A stretch of 64,000 bases of DNA from Rhipidocladum racemiflorum (taxonomy: Eukaryota > Streptophyta > Magnoliopsida > Poales > Poaceae). The notes beneath the pieces are model-generated. The model was not told the origin of the DNA. It was given only the letters and a program-made list of their open reading frames with translations, and made no database searches. Of the stretch, positions 34,148 to 45,010 are shown in pieces. Position numbers and translations under genes: made by a program. The stretch covers positions 620,001 to 684,000 of the forward strand of contig JAYEVF010000027.1 of NCBI GenBank assembly GCA_036346355.1. Reading direction: 5' to 3'. Every line of letters starts with the position of its first letter. Positions within the stretch are counted from its first letter, which is position 1.

Positions 34148-35708
34148 TGTAGGATCGAAGTATACGAATATAGCAATCAGAGGGGGGTGAATGATTGTGC
34201 GGAAGCTAAAACCAAATTCTTGATCTATTAAAAGTTCACCCCAAAACAGAACCAAATAATTGCCTCGTTTTTGACAAAAACAGAATGATAGATATTTGGT
34301 AAAACGCGAATTCCCGGAGATCCAACTGTCGGATCGATCTGAAATTTGGACACAAGAAACTAGATTCCAGTATGAATCTAACCCAAAAAGAATCAGCTCG
34401 ATCGGACTTACGGATCAAAATTTATAAGCTTCACAAGCTTGCTGTTCCAGAACTTGACGAAAATCAATCTAATCGAAACTTGTAGATTGATCAAGAATAA
34501 CAAAAGATTTATCAACAAAACTTTGAGGAACACTAGATCAATACCCTAGAGAGGTTTTTGATAGATCAAATCAAGATGAAACTCAAAAAACAAAAACCAA
34601 TCTAGAACTAGAACAAGTATGCAAACAAGAACCAAAAGAGAATATTGTAGCACACAAGGAACTAGAAGAATTGATCTTTATTTCTTTTGTCTAAAGTACT
34701 CCCATCAAAAGAGTACAAACCCTAAAACCAAGCTCAAGCTCCCTTGCGCTGCTCGCTACTTGGTTCGATTGATGCCCTTTAACAGGAGACTCCTCCTATT
34801 TAAAGGACCAACCCACAAGGAGTTCTCAATACGATTCCTATTCCCTAGAAGGAATCAGATTCAACACAACTCTACTTGGCCCAACCTGGCCGAGTACAAC
34901 TCTTGCACGCGTATGGCAACCCTACCATACTCACGTGACTAACACTTTGCACGCGTATGGCCACCTGCCATACTCACGTGACTAACACTTTGCACGCGAA
35001 TGACCTCCTGCCATTCTCACGTGACTAACCATTTTTCATGTGCACCATTCTCTTAGCCCGAACGTCCCGCATGACATCCTTGACCACCAAGACCTCAGTT
35101 CCTCCTGAACCTAGTCCCGAACCTCAGTTCCTCCATGAACCTAGTTCCGGTCCCGTCATCGACCACATTCGTCTTCGAGCAATACCTGCACATGAACAAA
35201 CCACAAAACAAATCCGAGCAGAAGTCCACGACTTGACTCAATGTCAATCCATGCAACTACTCACACGAGCATTGCATAAAGTCCGATTGAAAACAAGCAT
35301 CATGAAATTCTCACAAATTTCATAATCTCAAATTCAAACCAGAATTCAATTCCAAAATTGCTCAAAACCCTAATCGAGCAAAAAACCATTCACGCCGGAC
35401 CAAAAATCCGGTTCGGCACAAACGTGAAAACAGCCGTAAAAAATCCACCTTGCTTGTGGAGGGGAGAGTCCGTCGTACACGCGAAACTTACTGGTTTTGG
35501 AAGTTTCAGTCCAGCTCAAAAACGTTTGAAAACACGTTCACGGCGGACCAAAGAAAAGCGGTCGGCGTACAAGGGAAACTTACTGTTTCTTGAAAGTTTG
35601 GTTCGGCACAAAAGAGACTTCACTGTTTGCTGTCAAATTGTCAGACACAAGCACAAACACATTTTGCAAATTCAATTCTAAGCCAATTTTTCAGCACATG
35701 ATTTCACA
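34148..35708 (-). repeat. Copia LTR, left copy (3' LTR, shared)
   Basis: Plus-strand start TGTAGGATCG, end TGATTTCACA, 1561 bp. Near-identical to 39784-41347. Polypurine tract on the right side, primer site on the left side. Contains the TATA-like TATTTAAAGG (34797-34806) and three 43-bp CACGTG repeats (34900-35030). Confidence 0.93.
34900..35030 (-). promoter_or_regulatory. Triple 43-bp G-box repeat in the copia LTR (left)
   Basis: CACGTG lies at 34932-34937, 34975-34980 and 35018-35023, each in the frame ...CTCACGTGACTAACACTTTGCACGCG... and exactly 43 bp apart. In the sense (minus) direction they are about 130-220 bp upstream of the TATA-like TTTAAATA at 34797-34806, the right place for an enhancer. 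CACGTG is the core bound by plant bZIP and bHLH factors (light, abscisic acid). The right LTR has the same array at 40575-40666. Confidence 0.72.
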
Positions 35709-35720
35709 ATCTCCCCCTTG
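35709..35720 (-). other. Copia polypurine tract
   Basis: Minus strand CAAGGGGGAGAT immediately before the LTR start TGTGAAATCA. This is a canonical copia plus-strand priming site and sets the element's direction. Confidence 0.85.
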
Positions 35721-36845
35721 ATGAAAACATTGGCAACACCACTAAGAAATGAACATTTGGCATTCACTTTACAAAAGATTTTGAAATCCAAAGGATCAAT
35801 GACCAAAAAGAGAAAACACAGAATTCCCCCTTTGACCAAAATGCAAAACAAAATCTCCCCCTGAGAAGGAAAATGTGTGTGAATGTGCAATGTGCCCAAA
35901 AATTTCAAAATTCTCCAAACTTCTCCCAAAATTCTCAAATTTCCAAAAACAACTTCCCCTTTTTCTTCTCCCCCTTTTTCGTTAAACTTTTCAACGATTC
36001 CCAAATTTCTCCCCTTTGACAATGGATTCATCAAGAGTACAAAAAAGAGAACAGGTTCAAAAATTTTCTGTAGCAAAGATTTCACAAGGAGAAACAAGGG
36101 AGTGCCAAGATAGGAAAAGATGAGCTCATTCGATCATATAACCTTATATATCACATAATATGCAAAATACATGATCTTGATGTGATTTTAACAAGTTAGG
36201 GAATGACATGCATCTCAACCTCAATTTAGTCAACTATAGCCAAGTACTAAGCAAGATCTTAGCAGAAAAAGCAAGGCTTTCAAAATTGAAGCAACTAACA
36301 ACTTAGGGCGAGCAAGTAGTTTCAACTCCAATCTAGTAGACCAATTTAATCTTTAAACAATAATTCGCATGTGGCATGCTTGAAGCATACTTCTTTTATT
36401 TTCTAGGAGTGGCATGCTTGAAGCATACATCTTATCTTTGAGGGAATGGCATGCTTGAAGCATACATCTTATTTTTTAAGGAAAGCATGCCTGAAGCATA
36501 CAACTTGAAGCTTTTGCTTTTAACAACCCTTTTTTTATTGATTCCCTTTTTCTTTTCTTTTTCTTTGATTGTAAACATGCAAAAATGATTAAAAGGTCTT
36601 ATGAAAGAGTAAAGCTGAAAATACACTTGCTCCATAGCCCAAATTTGTCAAGAAAATTCAATAACAAGCCTAGAAGAGTAAGATATCACAGAGTATTTAG
36701 CTATAGATAATCAGTCCAGGGAATTCCGCAATGTCATTTTTAGTTCAAGTAAGACAATTTAGATTATCATATATTAGCTCAATTACATAGTATATAAAGA
36801 AATATGATGAAGTGAGCTCATAAAGTAAAAGAACTTGGCAAAGAA
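35721..36845 (-). mobile_element. Copia 3' untranslated region with repeated purine tracts
   Basis: No coding domain. Minus-strand purine runs of the AGGGGGAG/AAAGGGG type recur near 35824, 35853, 35970 and 36009, with further ones at 36849 and 37322. Between 36370 and 36500 four units contain GGCATGCTTGAAGCATAC or a close variant, spaced about 45 bp, each near-palindromic (GCATGCTT-AAGCATAC). Confidence 0.7.
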
Positions 36846-36849
36846 ACTC

Positions 36850-37130
36850 CCCCTCAAAACAAACCCATTGGATGAACAATCCCAAGTTCTCCCCGAATAA
36901 AAGCAAAACGAGAAGAAGACAAAGGTTTTGTGAAAATTTCTGCCAATTGATGTTCAGTATCCACATGATGAAGCACAATATTTTCTTTTTCAACATGATC
37001 TCTAAGAAAGTGAAATCCAGTATCAATATGCTCAAGAAAGGGGATTACTCAAGAGGTGGCACGAACCAAATCAATTCAACATCCTCCAAAGTCAACATCA
37101 GAATAAACTCTTAAACTAATGCATATGGAA
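36850..37130 (-). pseudogene. Copia RNase H C-terminal remnant
   Basis: Around 36860-37015 the minus strand encodes GFHFLRDHVEKENIVLHHVD, TEHQLAEIFTKPLSSSRFAF and IRGELGIVHPMGLF followed by a stop, the standard end of copia Pol. Just upstream (37040-37110) degraded fragments including YSDVDFGGC match the start of RNase H. Everything between here and the protease remnant (integrase, RT) is absent, so this is a deletion derivative. Confidence 0.82.
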
Positions 37131-37298
37131 GCAGAAAGCCAAATGCCAAAATCTTGAGTACCATGGAGATACCTGAAAGTTCATTTGAACGCTTGTCGAT
37201 GTGAAGCACGTGGGAAGCTTGAAAACAAGCACACACAAGCACGTGGGAAGAGTCTCTCATGTAAACCTCCAATTATCTCATCCTCAACAGCATCATCA

Positions 37299-37499
37299 TC
37301 ATCTTTTATGAACAAAGACACTCTCCCCCTGAACATATACACATGTACTTGCATCATTTGGACTAGTGCCTTTTGCGAAAACAGAAGTGGAAGAAGTATC
37401 TCCAAAGGCAACACTTTTAGCATGAGATGCACGAGTGAAGAAGAACCAAAACTTATCACTGAACATATGAAGTGAGCATCCGAAATTCACTAGCCACAT
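37299..37499 (-). pseudogene. Copia aspartic protease remnant
   Basis: The frame reads WLVNFGCSLHMFSDKFWFF and SHAKSVAFGDTSS, the copia protease active-site block (normally W-L-D-S-G-C). The catalytic Asp-Ser-Gly is Asn-Phe-Gly here, so the enzyme is dead. It follows gag in the correct order but about one frame break away. Confidence 0.78.
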
Positions 37500-37523
37500 G
37501 TTCTCCCTCCTCGCGTGAGAAGC

Positions 37524-39732
37524 CTACATAGAAGCAGAAAGTGTCGAGGTCTCGGTACTGGGGTTAGAAATAAGATGTTTAGGAATCCAGTACTGAGACA
37601 CACGACGCACAATAGTAGGCACAACACGAGTATTATTGTGCACAAAATCAGATTTGTCTTTTCCCGTGTTTTTAGCATCAAAAGGTGTTTGTTTCACCCT
37701 AGGCACATAATGAGAAGTAGAGTGTGCCTTTCTGAAATTAGACCTAGCATTAAACCTTTCTCTCTTTTGTTGTTTAGCTAGTCTAAAGCAAAAGTCTACT
37801 AAATGTCCATCTCTACCACAATGAGTACAAGTGTACTTAACATGATGTTTTGCTTTAACAGTAGAAGCTACATTTGCATTTATCATAGTAGAAGATAAAA
37901 GGCCAGCGGATTTGAAGACAATTTTCTTAGGCTCATTTGAAATCTCAAGTTTGTCATTGCAAGGAGCATAAACAACAGAGCGAGGTTTAGTTTCATATGA
38001 AGCATGAAGATCAAAACCTAAACCTTTCTTGTTTGAGCTAACCTTAGATTGATCCAAAATCATGTTCAACTTTTTCTTGCCATTAGTGAATCGTTCCAAA
38101 GAGTTTTGCAAGTAATCGACTTTATTAGCAAGAATTAAACAATTATTGCAGGGAACATCCACTTTTCCTTTTTGCTTGCGACAAGTTGAGCATGAAAGAA
38201 CCTCATGTGTAAGAAAATCTTCTGTCATTTGAGAAACCCTAGCATTTGCATCATGCAACTTCAATTCTAGTATGGAACATTTAGAACATGGAGTTGTATC
38301 ATGCAAATCAATGGTAGAACAACTAGCATGTTTAACAAGTTTCTCATTTTTCTCATTTTCAGCATTGATTTGCTCTAACAAGGTAACATGTTCTTTCCTA
38401 AGCAAAGTAAGCTCATTGTAAATTAAGTCACATGATTTGCAAGCATCATCATCAGGAATCAAGGTTTTAAGTCTAGCAATTTGAGCATTAAATGACTCCA
38501 CAAGAATATCATGTTTCTTAATTTTTCTATCACGTTTGTCAAGCAATTTTCCAAGACGAGCAACAGCAATAGCTAATTCATCATAAGAAGGATCTACCTC
38601 ATTGAAGTCATTTGTCTTGATCGTCCTCGGTGAAGCTATCCTTGCTGCTTGCCATGAGACACAACCCTAACAAGTCATGTTTGCTTGGAGTTGTATCGTC
38701 CTCGCTGCTCTCCGAGTCCACATCACTCAAATTGACTTGTTCAAGAGCGGAAAGAACTCGATGAACCACTTTGCGTTTGATGAAGCTCTTCTTTTCCCCG
38801 TCGCTTGAAGGGAACTTCTTCTTCTCTTTTCTTCCGCCGTTGTCCTTCTCCTCCCATGGTGTTTTACCTGCAAGTTTAGGACAGTTTGGACGAATATGGT
38901 CGAGATCACCACACTCATAGCATCTTGGAGGATACCACCACCTCTCTTTCTCTTTCTCACATTTTGCAAAGCTTTGTTAAAGCGAGAAGAGAGTAGTGAT
39001 AAGTCTTCTTCTGGGAATTGCTCAATCTGTTCATCGGTTAATGAAGACAAGAAGGATAGAGCAAAACTTGAAGCAGCACTATTATGAGATATGCTAGATT
39101 GAGATGTCAAAGCAATTGATTTATGATCATTCTTTCTAGCAAAAACATCTAATTCATGAGTTTTCAACTTAGAATAAAGAACATCTAAAGTAAGTGTACT
39201 CATGACAATAGATTCTCTAATGGATGTAACTTTCATCTCCCAAATAGACATGTCTAAAGCACCAAGCAATTGTCTAGCATTAGCAGCATCATCAAAGCTA
39301 ACTCCAACAAAGCACGAAGATTACTAAGAATTTTATTGAAACGCAAAAAGTCATCTAGCGACTCACCGGTTTCATCTCAAATCGCATGTATTCTTTTTTG
39401 TAAAGATCTTGACGAACCTCTTTAATAGTGTTAGAACCCTCATGGTAATCACAAAGAGATTTCCATACCTCATATGCGGATCGAAGATGAATCACACGAT
39501 CGAAGTCGCCACGCCCCAAGCCTTGATGATCAAGTTGCGCGCTTTGTCGCTTTGCTTCAACATGTGTGCGATTGGTGTCGTTGACGTTGTCGTTTGCAGG
39601 GACTTCATATGGCTTGTAGATCTTCTCCCAAATTGCGAATCCCTGAGCTTGGATGAAAGCCTCCATCTTGGCCTTCCAAAACTGAAAATCAACACCATTG
39701 AACACACAAGGTTTTGTCGAATAATGATCCAT
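37524..39732 (-). pseudogene. Copia gag (right, more complete copy)
   Basis: Likely start 39732 (MDHYSTKPCVFNGVDFQFWK). The N-terminal capsid part to 39355 includes YEVWKSLCDYHEGSNTIKEV. The next open pieces are 38727-39269 (FPEEDLSLLSSRFNKALQNV) and 37524-38546, 340 codons with a Lys/Glu-rich coiled coil, CX2C pairs (CKSC, CSTC) and a CCHC knuckle CTHCGRDGHLVDFC near 37805. An earlier knuckle CYECGDLDHIRPNC sits at about 38886-38927 in a shifted frame. Breaks near 39355, 38930 and 38620 look like single-base changes; the first two are shared with the left copy. Gag would package element RNA; two knuckles fit the SIRE lineage. Confidence 0.85.
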
Positions 39733-39769
39733 TGATCTAATCACCGATTAAGATAGATTAGAAAAACCT

Positions 39770-39781
39770 GCTCTGATACCA
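39770..39781 (-). other. Primer-binding site, Met tRNA (right copia unit)
   Basis: Minus strand TGGTATCAGAGC, two bases from the LTR end at 39784, matching the 3' end of initiator tRNA-Met by complementarity. Confidence 0.85.
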
Positions 39782-39783
39782 CT

Positions 39784-41347
39784 TGTAGGATCGAAGTATA
39801 CGAATATAGCAATCAGAGGGGGGGTGAATGATTGTGCGGAAGCTAAAACCAAATTCTTGATCTATTAAAAGTTCACCCCAAAACAGAACCAAATAATTGC
39901 CTCGTTTTCGACAAAAACAGAATGATAGATGTTTGGTAAAACGCGAATTCCCGGAGATCCAACTGTCGGATCGATCTGAAATTTGGACACAAGAAACTAG
40001 ATTCCAGTACGAATCTAACTCAAAAAGAATCAGCTCGATCGGACTTACGGATCAAAAGTTATAAGCTTCACAAGCTTGCTATTCCAGAACTTGACGAAAA
40101 TCAATCTAATCGAAACTTGTAGATTGATCAAGAACAACAAAAGATTTATCAACAAAACTTTGAGGAACACTAGATCAATACCCTAGAGAGGTTTTTGATG
40201 GATCAAATCAAGATGAAACTCAAAAAAACAAAAACCAATCTAGAACTAGAACAAGTATGCAAACAAGAACCAAAAGAGAATATTGTAGCACACAAGGAAC
40301 TAGAAGAATTGATCTTTATTTCTTTTGTCTAAAGTACTCCCATCAAAAGAGTACAAACCCTAAAACCAAGCTCAAGCTCCCTTGCGCCTGTTCTGCTACT
40401 TGGTTCGATTGATGCCCTCTAACAGGAGACACCCCTCCTATTTAAAGGACCAACCCACAAGGAGTTCTGAATACGATTCCTATTCCCTAGAAGGAATCAG
40501 ATTCAACACAACTCTACTTGGCCCAACCTGGCCGAGTACAACTCTTGCACGCTGCATGGCAACCCTACCATACTCACGTGACTAACACTTTGCACGCGTA
40601 TGGCCACCTGCCATACTCACGTGACTAACACTTTGCACGCGAATGACCTCCTGCCATTCTCACGTGACTAACCATTCTTCATGTGCACCATTCTCTTAGC
40701 CCGAACGTCCCGCATGACATCCTTGACCACCAAGACCTCAGTTCCTCCTGAACCTAGTCCCGAACCTCAGTTCCTCCATGAACCTAGTTCCGGTCCCGTC
40801 ATCGACCACATTCGTCTTCGAGCAATACCTGCACATGAACAAACCACAAAACAAATCCGAGCACAAGTCCACGACTTGACTCAATGTCAATCCATGCAAC
40901 TATCCACACGAGCATTGCATAAAGTCCGCTTGAAAACAAGCATCATGAAATTCTCACAAATTTCATAATCTCAAATTCAAACCAGAATTCAATTCCAAAA
41001 TTGCTCAAAACCCTAATCGAGCAAAAAACCATTCACGCCGGACCAAAAATCCGGTTCGGCACAAACGTGAAAACAGCCGTAAAAAATCCACCTTGCTTGT
41101 GGAGGGGAGTCCGTCGTACACGCCGAAACTTACTGGTTTTGGAAGTTTCAGTCCGGCTCAAAACGCTTGAAAACACGCTCACTGGACCAAAGAAAAGCGT
41201 CGAGCGTACAAGGGAAACTTACTGTTTCTTGAAAGTTTGGTCCGGCACAAAAGAGACTTCACTGTTTGCTGTCAAATTGTCAGACACAAGCACAAACACA
41301 TTTTGCAAATTCAATTGTAAGCCAATTTTTCAGCACATGATTTCACA
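39784..41347 (-). repeat. Copia LTR, right copy (5' LTR)
   Basis: Plus-strand start TGTAGGATCG, end TGATTTCACA, 1564 bp; partner of 34148-35708. TATA-like sequence at 40439-40448 (minus TTTAAATA) and three CACGTG repeats upstream of it in the sense direction. GAAAA (41348-41352) follows and should be one side of the target duplication. LTR copy 1 resumes immediately. Confidence 0.93.
40560..40675 (-). promoter_or_regulatory. Triple 43-bp G-box repeat in the copia LTR (right)
   Basis: CACGTG at 40575-40580, 40618-40623 and 40661-40666, 43 bp apart, about 130-220 bp upstream of the TATA-like site in the sense direction. This LTR is the 5' one, so here the array would drive the element. Confidence 0.72.
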
Positions 41348-44300
41348 GAAAATAATTTATTAATTCGGTTTATTGACTTCAAAATTGGATTCAAACTTCA
41401 AACGCTTATAACTTTTGCGTTTCAACTCCGATTTGAGTGATTCAAATTTCTAAATTTTCATAAAAATGAGACCTACTCAAATATGAATTTTAATTAATTT
41501 TTAATGATGAATTTTTCTTTGTTTTTATTTAATTAATGCTTTCTTTAAACTTTAAACGATTATAACTTTTGCATTTAAACTCCGAATTTAACGATTCCAG
41601 TTTCTAAAAATTCATAAAATTATGCTCTGTCTGTTTATGAACCTTATTTGGATGTTTGGACACTTTTTGTCTACTGTTTATTTATTTATTGCTATTTGCA
41701 CGCTTTACGAGTAGACGTTGAAGTGCCCGAAGGCTTCGAAGGAGAAGTATTGACCCAGGAGCCAGCTCAGGACCAAGAACAAGTACTCTTTGAAGGCAAG
41801 TTGTGCTTTGACCATGTTGATCCCATTTTCAAATTACTTTGGGTTTAAATTATTGCATGCTAGTTTAATTAGAAAATACTTTATTTAAATTCCGGGGAAA
41901 TAGATAAATGCCAAATTGCTGTATGACACTTTGGTTAATTAAATATGTGCCATGACCCCTTGTCACCCTAGTTGTGGATCATTAGTTGGACATTATTAAA
42001 TTGCCAACATGGGTAGTTAGACCGATGTAGTGTGCTTAGCCTTGCCACATGAAATGCTTTGGACGATCAAATGCTAATATTGACTTAATGAGATACTGCA
42101 CCCGTTTTTGAAGGAAGTATCATGTGTTATGATTGTTGATGGCACATGGTGCATGGTAATCAATTGGGGTTTAATAAATAGCTTTCGACCGGGGCATGTG
42201 GCAAGAATGATCGGGCGGGCCAATTGTGGCACCGGGAACGTTGTTTTGGTTCTTCGGGTAGTCTTGCCCTAGTCACCCTAAGGACTTAACCTTGCAAGCC
42301 TTTGAACTGAGTCAAACGTGCAACCACATGTCTGTAATGGGACGGACCTAGTTGATTAAGTCACTAATAACGTACCTGTGGGACCTCGGGATGTCAACTA
42401 TACCTTTTGTGTAGTTGTACGGGAGAGCGTCTCGGTCGCGCCAGGTACCCATCTAACGGTTGATTGGCCTAAACTTCGCCTTCGCTAAGGGAAGGGTTAG
42501 TGTGCAATAACCGGGGAGGCCCACTTGTGCTGTTAGAAGTTTTTGAAAGACTTTGTTACGGACACTTGCCTTTGTGGTGTTTGGCTGTATCTTGTGGGTA
42601 AAGTGCATAACCTCTGCAAAGTGTAAAATCTATTCGAATAGCCGTGTCCGCGGTATTGGACATCGCTCGGGAATTACAGTCAAGGGTTAGACTTTCTTGA
42701 AAATAACTTGGACTTGAAAGGTTGGGTTTGGTTAATAATGATGTTGATGGAAATGTGGATTAGGAGTGGAGAAGATGTTTATTTAACCCCTGGAAAAGTT
42801 ATTGATGTTATACTTGTTTCTACTGCTTTCGAATCTACTTATGATACTTGTTGAATGTCAAGCATCGCAAATATACCTTGAGCTATTCCTTTGTATTAAG
42901 CCATGCATGTAGTATATTAGCTGCATTCTCAGGCATAACTTGTCGAGTACCAAGTACTCACCCTTGCCGCAATACAACATCAGTTGAGGAAGAGTCTACA
43001 CCGGCTTTGGAGGAGGAGCTCCAAGAGGAACCGCCTAACTAGGAGCGAGCCGGTCATTGCCTGTGGTATACTGGATGGCGCCACGATGTTATCTTACTTT
43101 TTCTGCTGCTATTAGTTCTCTTTTATTAAGTTTCACCCTGCGAGGCGTATATTTGTAACTTGACCTTAAGGTCAAGCAACCAGTTTGATTATCTAATTAA
43201 AGTACTTTATTAGTATCGAGTGGTATGATTGTGATATTTACCAATGTTTAGACCGTGTGCACTAGCGCGTTCCTGGACTAGTGCTGAATACACAGAGGGT
43301 CCGGATTTGCAAATTCGGGTCCCGACATAAGCCGCCGCCAGTTGGTGCTGATTGCTCGCCGAAGTGCCAAAAGGAGCCGCCGTTGGTTTTCACCGATTCC
43401 CATCGCCGTGGAGCTGTCTTGGAGGTGATTGACCCCAGATCCGAGTTCGCCGCGACGAGACGCATCGGGGGGAAGGATTCACTTTGCCAGAGGAGCCTTG
43501 TTGCGCCGCTGCGTGTGTCATCGTTCTCAGCTCCATTCACCTGATCTCGCCGCGACATCACCGTAGTTCGTGAACTCTCACCGCCGTCCGATAAAGATCC
43601 AACTGCCCAGGTGCGTCCACGTAGGCATCTCTTTGGTTATGTTGGATTAGATCTAGACCATTAGATCTAGATTGAATGAACCAGATTAGGCCACGTAGAT
43701 GCAACCCAGTGCCGTAGATTGGATCAAGTTTGAACCGTAGGATTTAGATCGTAAGGTCTAGATTGGATCAAGTAGTTCTAGGTTAGATCTAGTACTAGCC
43801 GTTGGATTTAGTTTGAATGGTTGAGATCTTGGCGTCAAGTTCGGACCATCCAAAAGTTATGTTAAGTTCAGACCGATCCGAACGGGTTGGATTAAATCTT
43901 AGCCATTCGTTGCAGATTGGAAGGCTATTTGTTCACGAGTTTCCTATAGATTGATCGGCAACCGTTGGATGTAAATTCGCGCATAGGCAAGAATAACTAG
44001 ATTCGATCCCGGGCATAGGTTTTGAGATGAGCGGTCAGGATCTTAGCGGTACGTTCGGACAGTCTGTAACGTGTTGGTGAGTTCGGACCAGTCCATTCTA
44101 GGTTAGATCGTAGCCGTCCAATTTGGATTTAACGGTTCAGATTAAATCAAGCAGGGTCACTGGTCAGCCGTGCATGTGTGACGTCAGCGATGACGTCATC
44201 AGTGGGTCCCACATGTCAGTGACACGTTATTTTCCAAAAAATATATTTTTACTTTTATTATTTTTTTGCTGACGTCATACTGATGTCATAAATCAGATTT

Positions 44301-45010
44301 TTCATATAAAAATAATTTGGTAGAAAGTCAATTCGGTGCTAACGTCATGATGACATCATTATTCCGAATTTCCAGTAGAAAAATAATTCAATTGATTCAG
44401 ATTTTCTTTTATTGGTATTTTCAAAATTTGAATCTCTATATCTTTTCTGTTTGAACTCCGATTGAGGCGATTCTAGCTTCTAAAAATTTGTAAAATTGTC
44501 ATATATTTGATTATTTATTTTATTTAATTTTTGGACTTGAGTTGCTCTTTATTTTTGTCTATTTATTATTTATTTATTCGTTTCGCGTAGACGTTGAGTT
44601 GTCCGAAGGCTTCGAAGGAGAGGTCTTGACTCAAGACCATGTCCAAGAATAGGAATAGGACATTTTCCAAGGCAAGTTGTGCTTTGACCATATTGATCCT
44701 ATTTTTGAAATGTATGTTGCTTTAAATTGCTGCATGCTAGTTTAAATTAAACTACTTTCAGTTAAATTTAGGATTAGCTACACACCCATTTGAATTATGC
44801 CACCTTATCAATATTGGTATGCCCTAATTCATTTTGTCATCCTATGTTGTGAATTAATAGTTGGACATTAATACATTGCCAACATGGGTTATTTAGACAG
44901 ACATTAGTTTGCTTATCCATGCTTCGTGCCATTGACATAATTTTTGGATGTAAACTCAATATTGATTAATGAACTATGAAATTGTGTTTTGAGTTAGTGT
45001 GATGATGCCA

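Larger units (their letters stand above)
32717..41347 (-). mobile_element. SIRE/Maximus-like Ty1/copia element with a partial second unit
   Basis: Minus-strand order: LTR (39784-41347), Met-tRNA primer site, gag, protease remnant, large deletion, RNase H end, polypurine tract (35709-35720), LTR (34148-35708), then a second primer site and gag fragment (34147-32717) that stops abruptly. 32717-35708 is almost identical to 38347-41347. Two CCHC motifs in Gag, a coiled-coil Lys/Glu-rich Gag, several polypurine-like runs in the 3' untranslated part and the FLRDHVEKENIVLHHVDTEH RNase H tail suggest the SIRE/Maximus lineage. Integrase and most of RT are missing, so the unit is non-autonomous. Right flank GAAAA; the left end is truncated, so no duplication can be shown. 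Confidence 0.88.
31157..43327 (+). mobile_element. Long LTR copy 1, split by a copia element
   Basis: 5' part 31157-32716 (TGTAACACCCCAAATTTTTA) and 3' part 41348-43327 (ending CGGGTCCCGACA) together make about 3.5 kb, matching LTR copy 2 block by block. The copia unit at 32717-41347 interrupts it. Flanks do not form a clean duplication (ATGAG before 31157, TAAGC after 43327; at best TGAG/TAAG with one mismatch), so the insertion may be old or the ends recombined. The promoter-like part is described separately. Whether an internal region ever followed cannot be told; none is visible. Confidence 0.78.

Noticed and set aside
43328..43560. Start of an internal region after LTR copy 1
   Set aside because: No primer-binding site follows the LTR end; the sequence instead continues LTR copy 0 (leader-type block).
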